The translations under genes and the position numbers were made by a program. The notes under the pieces were generated by a model. That model did not search any database, had not been told where the DNA came from, and saw nothing but the letters and a program-made list of their open reading frames with translations. Positions 53,584-60,948 of a stretch of DNA of 64,000 nt are shown piece after piece. Source of the stretch: JAGWBD01 sp965220615 (lineage in GTDB: Bacteria > Chloroflexota > Anaerolineae > Aggregatilineales > Phototrophicaceae); the NCBI GenBank assembly GCA_965220615.1, contig CBDCQL010000002.1, forward strand, positions 434,001 to 498,000, read 5' to 3'. Numbering within the stretch: position 1 is the first letter of the stretch; every line of letters begins with the position of its first letter.

Positions 53584-54378
53584 TCAGGCCAGCGTTTCAG
53601 CGTCACGTTCCGTCCAGCGCGTCAGGCGGCGGGTGAACAGGTACAGGAGGCGGTCCGCCAGCGCCGCCTCCATGCCGATGATGATAATACCCAGCAGAAT
53701 GGTCTGGGTGTTCAGGCTGCGTCGAGCGACCATGATCATGAAGCCGATGCCCTCCTGCGCGCCCATCAACTCGGCCGCGATCATCAGGCCGAAGGCCAGC
53801 GCCAGCGCCACGCGCCACCCGGCGATCAACTCGGGCACGATGGCCGGCAGGATGACCGTTCGGTAAATGTGGTCCTGCCCGGCGCCGAGCGAACGCGCCG
53901 CCTGAACGTAAATCCGCGGCACGTTGCGCACGGCCTCGATGGTACTCACGACCATGACCATGAAGCAACCCAGCCCCGCCAGCAGGACCTGGCCAAACAT
54001 GCCGATACCGAACCAGAGTATGAAAAAGGGAATGAGAGCGATCGGCGGGATGGGCCGCAACGCTTCGATGACCGGTTCCAGCACCGCAAAGACGATGCGA
54101 AAGCGGCTCATCACCAGGCCGACCAACACGCCCAGGGCAGAACCGGCGAGGAAACTGATGCCCACGCGATAGAAGGTCACCAGGGCCTGGCGCAGAATCG
54201 TGGCCCGTACCTGCACCAGGGTATCCAGCACGCGATCAGGGCTGGGCAACTTGAGCGAAGAGACCAGTTCCCACTCCGTGGTCACGAGATACCAGGTCGC
54301 CAGGACCAGCAGGATCGAGGCCAGGCTGATCGCGCGCGTGCGGCGAATCCGCTGGCGCAGGCCCTCTTCCTGCAGCAT
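53584..54378 (-). CDS. ABC transporter permease, SsuC/TauC/ThiX-like
   Basis: A 264-residue inner-membrane permease with an N-terminal span (ISLASILLVLATWYLV), the EAA loop YVQAARSLGAGQDHIYRTV, and a C-terminal GIIIIGMEAALADRLL span as in SsuC/TauC proteins. ATG 54378 overlaps the ATPase stop (TGATG), giving translational coupling. It carries the substrate delivered by the downstream-encoded binding protein. Confidence 0.92.
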   Translation of the reverse strand: MLQEEGLRQRIRRTRAISLASILLVLATWYLVTTEWELVSSLKLPSPDRVLDTLVQVRATILRQALVTFYRVGISFLAGSALGVLVGLVMSRFRIVFAVLEPVIEALRPIPPIALIPFFILWFGIGMFGQVLLAGLGCFMVMVVSTIEAVRNVPRIYVQAARSLGAGQDHIYRTVILPAIVPELIAGWRVALALAFGLMIAAELMGAQEGIGFMIMVARRSLNTQTILLGIIIIGMEAALADRLLYLFTRRLTRWTERDAETLA

Positions 54379-55172
54379 CAGGCGACAGACTCTGCTTCAT
54401 TCTGGCCGAGAATGTCCATCAATTGCTGACGGAGAGCCTGGAAGGCGGCGCTCGTCTTGCGGCGCGGGTCCAACTCGCGCTCAAGCGGCACAGCCACGTC
54501 CGCCGCCACGCGGGCGGGGCGGGGCGTCATCACGACCACGCGATCACCTATGAAGAGCGCTTCCTCAATGTCGTGCGTGACGAAAAGGATGGTCAGCGCT
54601 TCTTCCTGCCAGAGGCGCAGCAACTCAATTTGCATTTTCTCCTTCGTCAGCACGTCCAGCGCGCCGAATGGCTCGTCCATCAGCAGGATGGCCGGTTTGT
54701 TGGCGTAGGCGCGGGCCAGGTCCACGCGTTTCTTCATGCCACCGGATAGTTGCAAGGGAAAAAGGTCGCGATATTCGGTAAGGCCGACCAGAGAGAGCAA
54801 TCGCTCGACGATTGAAGAAACCTCGGCGGCCGGCAACTGCCGCGCCACCGGGCCATAGGCGAGGTTCTGCTCCACCGTAAGCCAGGGGAACACGGAGTCT
54901 TGCTGGAAGACGACCGCGCGTTCCGCCCCCGGGCCGGGCACCGTTGCGCCATCGACGAGAACCGCGCCGGCGCTCGGCGCGATGAATCCGGCGACCAGGT
55001 TCAGCAGGGTCGATTTTCCGCAGCCCGAAGGACCGACGATGCAAACGATTTCGTTGGTGGCGATTTGCAGGCTGGTTTCATCCAGCGCTGCGACCGTGCC
55101 CTGGGGCGTCGCAAAGGTCTTGCTGACGCCGACCAACTCTATTTTTGACGATGCGACGTTCTGTCCCGCCAC
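54378..55172 (-). CDS. ABC transporter ATP-binding protein, SsuB/TauB/ThiZ-like
   Basis: A 264-residue ATPase: Walker A GPSGCGKST, signature LSGGMKKRV and Walker B LLMDEPFGALD. The open frame runs to 55238 only through TTG codons. I chose GTG 55172 because AGGGA lies just upstream and the domain follows after about 10 residues. It is the first gene of the five-gene minus operon (ATPase, permease, binding protein, amidohydrolase, PfkB kinase). Confidence 0.9.
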   Translation of the reverse strand: MAGQNVASSKIELVGVSKTFATPQGTVAALDETSLQIATNEIVCIVGPSGCGKSTLLNLVAGFIAPSAGAVLVDGATVPGPGAERAVVFQQDSVFPWLTVEQNLAYGPVARQLPAAEVSSIVERLLSLVGLTEYRDLFPLQLSGGMKKRVDLARAYANKPAILLMDEPFGALDVLTKEKMQIELLRLWQEEALTILFVTHDIEEALFIGDRVVVMTPRPARVAADVAVPLERELDPRRKTSAAFQALRQQLMDILGQNEAESVA

Positions 55173-55258
55173 CGTTTCCCTGCCCAAGCCATTTGTGCCG
55201 CGGGCGATAGTAGCGCAGGGGCGTTTCGCTCTCAACAATTCGCTATGATTGCCCTTTC

Positions 55259-55299
55259 CCGATCAATCGGAAATGCCTTTATCGCGGGGTTAGATCGGG
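55259..55299. promoter_or_regulatory. Inverted repeats in the ATPase/SDR divergent region
   Basis: CCGAT-CA-ATCGG (55259-55270) and CCCGATC (55258-55264) with GATCGGG (55293-55299) lie in the 208-bp gap between the divergent ATPase and dehydrogenase genes. This is a possible shared operator; the evidence is symmetry alone. Confidence 0.25.
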
Positions 55300-55380
55300 C
55301 AAATCCGAAACCCGGTCGGGGGCTTTCACAAGGCATTGCGAAAGACCGGCGAGGGGCTGGAGCGAAGGGACGGAGTTTCT

Positions 55381-56148
55381 GTGAACGACAACGGCGTGCC
55401 AGGGCTACCTGTGGTCCTGATTTCCGGCGGCAATGTTGGCATCGGGCGCGCCACGGCCCTGCGCTTCGCCCGCGCGGGCGCGCGGATCGTCATCGCGGCG
55501 CGCAACGCGGAGACCGCCCGGGAAACCCTGGGCCTGATCGAGGCCGCCGGCGGCCAGGGCCGCTTCGTCGCCTGCGACGTGCGCGATGAAACGCAGTGCG
55601 ACCGGGTCGTGGCGGAATCAGTCGAACGCCATGGCCGCCTTGACGTGCTGGTCAACAACGCGGGCAGCATTATTCGCCAGCGCAGCGTGGCGCAACTCAC
55701 CACGGCCCAGTGGCAGGAGATGCTGGACGTCAATCTGAACGGAACTTTCTACCTGTGCCGGGCAGCGCTGCCGCATCTGGCGCGGACCCGCGGCAACATA
55801 GTCAACGTCTCTTCCTACGCAGGTCTGGTGGGTTTCCCCGGTTCGGCGGCCTACTGCGCCGCCAAGGGCGCTGTCGTCCAGTTGACGCGGGCCATGGCGC
55901 TGGACCACGCGGCCGAGGGAATCCGCGTCAACTGCGTCTGTCCCGGCAGCGTCAACACGCCCATGATCGCCGCGGCCTGGGAACAGCACGGGCCGGGCGC
56001 GGAGGAACTCTGGTCGGAGAAACATCCGCTGGGACGAATCGCCGAGGCCGAAGAGGTGGCCGAGGCGATTTACTGGCTGGCCAGCGACGCCGCCAGTTTT
56101 GTGACGGGCGCAGCACTGCCGGTCGACGGCGGCATTACCGCCGGCTAG
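55381..56148 (+). CDS. Short-chain dehydrogenase/reductase (SDR)
   Basis: A 255-residue classical SDR. The cofactor loop SGGNVGIGRA, NNAG, catalytic Ser in NVSSYAG and YCAAKG (YxxxK) are visible, ending with LPVDGGITAG. I chose GTG 55381 with GGAG 5-6 nt upstream rather than an earlier TTG. It oxidises or reduces an alcohol or ketone with NAD(P); SDRs with this ending are often 3-oxoacyl-ACP-reductase-like or sugar dehydrogenases. It converges on the dipeptidase gene, and the two share a CTAG stop palindrome. Confidence 0.9.
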   Translation: MNDNGVPGLPVVLISGGNVGIGRATALRFARAGARIVIAARNAETARETLGLIEAAGGQGRFVACDVRDETQCDRVVAESVERHGRLDVLVNNAGSIIRQRSVAQLTTAQWQEMLDVNLNGTFYLCRAALPHLARTRGNIVNVSSYAGLVGFPGSAAYCAAKGAVVQLTRAMALDHAAEGIRVNCVCPGSVNTPMIAAAWEQHGPGAEELWSEKHPLGRIAEAEEVAEAIYWLASDAASFVTGAALPVDGGITAG

Positions 56149-57179
56149 CCACCCCAGACCTGCTCAAAGACACGCATCCAGTTGCCGCCCAGAAGGGCGG
56201 TCAGTTCCTCGCGGGAAAAGCCGCGTTTGAGCAGCTCGGCCACGAAGACGGGCATCTTGTCCGCGCTCTGGCAGTCCTCGATCCAGTTGTCCAGCATGTC
56301 CGGCCCGAGGGAGGATTCGACCAGGGCCAACTTGCTGACTTCACGCAACGTACCCTCAAGGAAGTCTGCGCCGATGCCGAAATGCTCGATGCCCACCAGA
56401 TCGACCATGTGCTGCAGATGGTCGGCCATGCGGACGCAGGTGGGTGGGTCGGAAATGTAGCCGCCATAGAAGTTGAGCCCGATGACGCCGCCACAATCCG
56501 CCACTGCGCGGATCTGGTCGTCAGTCAGGTTGCGCGGATGGTCGTGTACGGCGCGGGCGTTGCTGTGTGAGGCGACCAGCGGCCCTTCGACGATGTCGAT
56601 GGCATCCCAAAAGCCGGGCTCCGCCAGGTGGCTGACGTCAAAGATGACCTTGTTGCGGCCCAGGTCGCGCAGGGCCTCCTGGCCGGCAGCGGTCAGACCG
56701 CCCGGGTTGCGCACACCCGTGCCGTCGGCAAAGGCGTTGCGCCGCTCCCAGGTGAAGGCCACCATGCGGAGGCCGAAACGACAGAGCGCGCGCAGCACGC
56801 GGGCATCGCCGCCGAGGCCGTCGCAACCCTCCAGGGCCAGTATGCCGGCGATCTTGCCGGCGTCGGTGATGCGGCGAATGTCCGCCACACTGTATGCCAG
56901 TTCCATGCGGCTGTCGTCACTGGCGATGTCTTCCTGCGCCGCCTGCAAATGGCGCAGGATTTCGCGCAGGCCGAGGCCTGGCAGAAAGCGGTCATCGACG
57001 TAGACCGGCAGGACCTGAACGTCAATGCCGCCCGTCTCCATGATCGGGGCCCAGTAGGAGGAAAGCGCGCCGCGCTCGCCCCGAAGGTGGCGGGACAGGA
57101 CGTCCATCAAAATGTCGTGATGGGAATCGACGAACAGCAGGTCCTGGCAGACCTCTTCGGCTTGCTGCAGATATTGCAT
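56145..57179 (-). CDS. Membrane dipeptidase-type peptidase M19 (renal dipeptidase family)
   Basis: A 344-residue zinc hydrolase from ATG 57179 (MQYLQQAEEVC, GGAGGGAG upstream). The longer open frame runs antisense through the divergent oxidase gene and is rejected. The M19 metal motif HxD (DSHHDI), ALEGCD (Glu), FDVSH and ASHSNARAVHDHPRN are all present. M19 enzymes hydrolyse dipeptides, including D-residue ones, and lactams, consistent with the peptide-handling theme. There is no signal peptide or lipid anchor, so it is cytosolic. Divergent from the FAD oxidase with 57 bp between. Confidence 0.92.
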   Translation of the reverse strand: MQYLQQAEEVCQDLLFVDSHHDILMDVLSRHLRGERGALSSYWAPIMETGGIDVQVLPVYVDDRFLPGLGLREILRHLQAAQEDIASDDSRMELAYSVADIRRITDAGKIAGILALEGCDGLGGDARVLRALCRFGLRMVAFTWERRNAFADGTGVRNPGGLTAAGQEALRDLGRNKVIFDVSHLAEPGFWDAIDIVEGPLVASHSNARAVHDHPRNLTDDQIRAVADCGGVIGLNFYGGYISDPPTCVRMADHLQHMVDLVGIEHFGIGADFLEGTLREVSKLALVESSLGPDMLDNWIEDCQSADKMPVFVAELLKRGFSREELTALLGGNWMRVFEQVWGG

Positions 57180-57236
57180 GGCTCCCTCCCGGCAGGCTAT
57201 GCTCGCGCGCAGGAGTATGCCACAAGGAGAACGCGA

Positions 57237-58361
57237 GTGCCTGCCAGCAGCGTTGTGGAAACTGCCGACGTCGTGGTCATCGGCGCGGGCATACAGGGCC
57301 TCAGCGCCGCCTGGCATCTGGCGAGGTTCGGCATTCGCGACGTGGCCCTGGTTGAGAAGTCCACGGTGGGCAGCGGCTCCTCGCGCTGGTCGGCGTCCAT
57401 GCTGATGAAGCAGATGTGGGGCGAATGGCAACAGCGCTTTTCCGCCTACACATTCGAGCGCTACGCGGCCTTCGCCGAGGACACCGGCTTCGACGCCGGT
57501 TTCGTGCGCACGGGTACCCTGACCCTGGTGACGCCGGACGTGGCGCAGCAGGAACAGGACTTCGTGGACTCGCGGCGCAAGTACGGCGTCGAGACCCAGG
57601 TCCTCACGCCGGACGAGGTTGTCCGCTGGCTGCCATTGATCTCCCCGGACGAGATGGTTTTCGGCGTCTACGGCCCGGATGATGGCGTGCTGGATACGCC
57701 CAACATCCTGCGCGGCTGGCGCCATTCCGCGCAAGCCATGGGCGTGACGATCCACGAGGGCCGGCGCGCGACGGGACTGGAAATCGAAAGCGGGCGCATC
57801 GCCGCTGTGCAGACGATTGCAGGTCCCATCGCCACGCGGTACGTTGTAAACGCGGCGGGTGCCGATGCAGACGAGGTCGGCGCCTGGGCCGGACTGCGCA
57901 TCCCGCTGCTGAACCGGGTGCGCAACATCTTTCTGGTGGAAAGACCGCCGCAACTGAGGTCCCGAATTTACGTGATGGACGCCGCCACGCACTGGTACTT
58001 CCGCAGCGACAACGGCGAAGTGCTGGTGGGCATGGGCGCTCGCGAGCATGCGACAGTGCAGGACAAGCCGGACATGGACTACTGGCCGGAGATGCGCGCG
58101 ATGTGCCTGCGCAAGGCTCCCGCACTGGCACAGGCCCGCATCGTCGGGGGCTGGTCCGGCATCCGGCCCCTGACGCCTGACGAAAAGCCGGTTTTGGGCC
58201 CGGTTGCGCAGGTCGAAGGTTTCATCAACAACTGCGGCTGGGGAGGCGTGGGCATCATGAACGCGCCGGTCGGCGGCCAACTGGTCGCGGAGCAGGTCCG
58301 CGACGGGGTGACCAGCACTTTCGACGTCGAACCCTTCCTTTTGTCCCGCTTCGACGCGTAG
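57237..58361 (+). CDS. FAD-dependent amine/amino-acid oxidase (DAO family, sarcosine-oxidase-like)
   Basis: A 374-residue flavoprotein. I chose GTG 57237, with AAGGAG 7 nt upstream; the longer frame overlaps the divergent dipeptidase gene. The N-terminal FAD motif VVVIGAGIQGLSAAWHLARFG is followed by VALVEKSTVGSGSS (a bent dinucleotide loop). The end has the usual GIRPLTPDEKPVLGPV and NNCGWGGVGIMNAPVGG FAD-contact regions. Substrates of the family include sarcosine, glycine, D-amino acids and dimethylglycine. With an M19 dipeptidase next door, oxidation of released D- or N-methyl amino acids is plausible. Confidence 0.9.
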   Translation: MPASSVVETADVVVIGAGIQGLSAAWHLARFGIRDVALVEKSTVGSGSSRWSASMLMKQMWGEWQQRFSAYTFERYAAFAEDTGFDAGFVRTGTLTLVTPDVAQQEQDFVDSRRKYGVETQVLTPDEVVRWLPLISPDEMVFGVYGPDDGVLDTPNILRGWRHSAQAMGVTIHEGRRATGLEIESGRIAAVQTIAGPIATRYVVNAAGADADEVGAWAGLRIPLLNRVRNIFLVERPPQLRSRIYVMDAATHWYFRSDNGEVLVGMGAREHATVQDKPDMDYWPEMRAMCLRKAPALAQARIVGGWSGIRPLTPDEKPVLGPVAQVEGFINNCGWGGVGIMNAPVGGQLVAEQVRDGVTSTFDVEPFLLSRFDA

Positions 58362-58453
58362 AATCCGCTGCAATACGGACGCAGCTGCCGTGGACACACG
58401 CGGACCCGCCCACGAATAGACATTCCTGTGGTCCTGAAAGCGAAATTAACTCC

Positions 58454-60097
58454 ATGAATTTGCCTGGTCATTTCGTTCGATTATTGGGCGCGCTTTTGAC
58501 GTTTTTGCTCTGCGTGGGCGCGGCGCCGGCGCAGACACCACGACCGGCTGGCTGGACGGAGGAATCGCACGGCAACGTGGCGCCACCCAACTACGCGCTT
58601 GTGCTGCCCGACGAGCGCGTCAACGAGATCACCATCGTCTTCCGGGCGGAGGACTGGGCGGCGACCCTGGCCAACATGACGGAACTGCTCGGCGAGCATG
58701 GCGAGGAGACGGAATTCATGCTGGCTATCGCCGGACTGTTCGGGGCGGGTAGCGACTCCTGTCCCTGGGGAGTCGAGGAGGAATTCGGCCGCGTACTGAT
58801 CACGCAGCACGGGGTCGACGAGCAGGCGCTGGTCGCTGCCGCCCCGCTGGCGGACGAGGACCCGGCGGCCTTCGCGGCGGCGATTGGTTTGACCCCGGCG
58901 GTTTTGCAGCGCGTATGGCTGGAAGTCAGCAGTCGCTGCGCCGGTGGTACGCAACGCGCCGTCGCCACGCGGCCGGACAACCCGTTCAGGGTCCCCAATC
59001 CGGACTGGTTCCCGGTTGAGATTCGTTTCGGCGGGCAGGTCTGGCCAGAGGTCGGCTTCCGCTTCAAGGGCAACTCCTCGTTGAGTTTCGGCTGGGGCAC
59101 GGGTCGCCTTGACATGCCGATCAAGCTCGACTTCGATGAGTTTGAAGACGATCACCCGGAACTGGATAACCAACGCTTCCACGGCTTCAAACAGCTCACT
59201 TTCGCCAACAACTTTGAAGACTCGAGCCTGATGCGCGAGAAACTCACGGCGGACATCTTCCGTGCGGCAGGCGTACCGGCCGCCGAAACGGCGTTCTACC
59301 TGGTGTACCTGGACCGCGGCGATGGCGACGGCGCGCAGTTGCTGGGCCTCTACACCGCCGTCGAACTGCCGGACGACACCCTCATCGAAACGCAGTTCGT
59401 CGACGATGGGGGCAACATGTACAAGCCCGATGGCCCGGGCGCGACCTTTGCGGCCGGCAGTTTCGACGAGGCCAGCTTCGACAAGGAAAGCAACAGGGGC
59501 AGCGGCTACGATGACGTGCTGGCGCTCTTCGACGCGCTGCACGATGGCTCGCGGCACAGCGACCCCGCGGCCTGGCGCTCTGGTCTGGAAGCCGTGTTCT
59601 ACGTGGATGGATTTCTGATCTGGCTGGCGACCAACCAATTAATCCAGAACTGGGACTCCTACGGCGTCACGCCCCACAACTACTATCTCTACGCCGACGC
59701 GGCCAGGAACGGCGCCTTGACCTGGATCCCCTGGGACCACAATCTGTCCCTGAGCCCCGGCTTGGGAATCACCGGCCCCGATGGCTTCGGCAACGCGCTC
59801 AGTATTTCCCTCGACGAGGTTGGCCCGGAGTGGCCCTTGATCCGTTTCCTGCTGGACGATCCGGTCTATGCGGCCCGCTACCGCGAACTGCTGGCGGAAA
59901 CCGCGGCCGGCGCATTCTCGATTGAGGGCCTGACTGCGCTGCTTGACGCAAATGCCGCGCTGGTCACGGATGCCCTCTCCAGGGTTGGCGATGGAGCGGG
60001 CCTGGCCGGAGTTAGATTCGGCCACAATGAATTGAAGTCACACTTTGAGAGCCGGTCCAGGGCAGCGGCTCAGTGGCTGGCACAGGACAGCAACTGA
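58454..60097 (+). CDS. CotH-kinase-family secreted protein, copy 1
   Basis: A 547-residue exported protein with a Sec signal peptide (residues about 1-27, APAQ). It contains CotH-type atypical kinase motifs: FRFKGNSSLSFG, MREKLTADIFRAAGVPA, LLGLYTAVELPDD, NMYKPDG and the catalytic region QNWDSYGVTPHNYYLYAD ending in TWIPWDHNLSL. The Asp residues in NWD and PWD are the expected catalytic and metal-binding residues. A 60-residue insert with two cysteines (between residues about 80 and 160) is not part of the kinase. CotH proteins phosphorylate secreted proteins in spore formers; here the target is unknown. The ribosome site is poor. Confidence 0.88.
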   Translation: MNLPGHFVRLLGALLTFLLCVGAAPAQTPRPAGWTEESHGNVAPPNYALVLPDERVNEITIVFRAEDWAATLANMTELLGEHGEETEFMLAIAGLFGAGSDSCPWGVEEEFGRVLITQHGVDEQALVAAAPLADEDPAAFAAAIGLTPAVLQRVWLEVSSRCAGGTQRAVATRPDNPFRVPNPDWFPVEIRFGGQVWPEVGFRFKGNSSLSFGWGTGRLDMPIKLDFDEFEDDHPELDNQRFHGFKQLTFANNFEDSSLMREKLTADIFRAAGVPAAETAFYLVYLDRGDGDGAQLLGLYTAVELPDDTLIETQFVDDGGNMYKPDGPGATFAAGSFDEASFDKESNRGSGYDDVLALFDALHDGSRHSDPAAWRSGLEAVFYVDGFLIWLATNQLIQNWDSYGVTPHNYYLYADAARNGALTWIPWDHNLSLSPGLGITGPDGFGNALSISLDEVGPEWPLIRFLLDDPVYAARYRELLAETAAGAFSIEGLTALLDANAALVTDALSRVGDGAGLAGVRFGHNELKSHFESRSRAAAQWLAQDSN

Positions 60098-60194
60098 CAA
60101 TCCTGCTCCAGGCAGCAAAGGCATTTGCGGGCCTCCGGGCCGGTCGCAGCCGGTAGTCCCGCCTGGTGGCGGCAAGCGATGCCGGGGTTGACCA

Positions 60195-60220
60195 CTTTAC
60201 AAACCTTTAACATCCTTTAG
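60195..60220 (+). promoter_or_regulatory. Three 10-bp-phased CTTTA repeats, Pho-box-like
   Basis: CTTTAC, CTTTAA and CTTTAG start at 60195, 60205 and 60215, exactly one helical turn apart. A -10-like CAAAAT lies at 60238-60243, 18 bases beyond. Direct repeats at one-turn spacing before a -10 are the arrangement of PhoB/PhoP activator sites. The DUF4956 gene starts at 60312. Confidence 0.4.
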
Positions 60221-60311
60221 CTTTTCGTGAGCGGCGGCAAAATGGCCGCGTTCATTTGCTACCCTGACTCCGGCATCGACCCGGGCGAGCTACATGGATA
60301 CCTGACCTGAC

Positions 60312-60932
60312 ATGGTGAATATCGGCGAATACCTCCTTTACTTTGGCCTCAACCTGCTTACAACAATGTTGGTAGTCCTGCTCTACTGCAGGCGGCGCAA
60401 GCCCGGCTACAACAGAATCCTCTTGCTCGTCATGGCCGGTGCGCTGATTTTCGTCGTTATCGACCAGATGTTTCGGGCGGAAATCGGCCTGGGCGTCGGC
60501 TTCGGCCTCTTCGCCATCTTTGCCCTGTTGCGCTTCCGCACCGTGCCCATTCGGCTGCGTGACATGACCTATCTCTTCACCGTGGTGGCGCTTTCGCTGG
60601 TCAATGCCCTGCTGCTCAATTCCGGCAATCTGGAGGCCATGGTCGCCGTCGACGCGGCGCTGCTGCTGACGCTGGCCACGCTTGAATGGACGCTTGGTCG
60701 ATTCCGCTTTGCCAGGAATGGCGGTCAGAATGGTGACGACGGCAAATGGTCCACTGTTCGAATGACCTACGACAACATTGCCCTGGTCAGCCCGGACCAA
60801 CAGGAGGCGCTGCTGGCAGATCTGCGCGAGCGCACCGGCCTGGAGCCGGAGCGCGTGCGCGTGGACAACATTAACCTGAAGGCCGGGACCGCCAGGCTGC
60901 GACTCTTCTTCCGCATCGTGAACAACAAGTGA
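60312..60932 (+). CDS. DUF4956-family membrane protein
   Basis: A 206-residue protein with about four predicted membrane segments in the first 125 residues and a cytosolic C-terminal part. The hallmark stretch is GFGLFAIFALLRFRTVPIR followed by LRDMTYLF, typical of DUF4956. In many bacteria this family is encoded beside CotH-like and VTC-type polyphosphate polymerase genes; here it is flanked by two CotH genes and there is no VTC gene. The function is not known. It has weak ribosome binding (GGAT) and is 16 bp before CotH copy 2. Confidence 0.85.
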   Translation: MVNIGEYLLYFGLNLLTTMLVVLLYCRRRKPGYNRILLLVMAGALIFVVIDQMFRAEIGLGVGFGLFAIFALLRFRTVPIRLRDMTYLFTVVALSLVNALLLNSGNLEAMVAVDAALLLTLATLEWTLGRFRFARNGGQNGDDGKWSTVRMTYDNIALVSPDQQEALLADLRERTGLEPERVRVDNINLKAGTARLRLFFRIVNNK

Positions 60933-60948
60933 GCACAGGAGCAACAAG

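Noticed and set aside
57180..58397. N-terminal extension giving the M19 dipeptidase 750 codons.
   Set aside because: It runs antisense through the FAD oxidase gene. The M19 domain and a good ribosome site begin at 57179.
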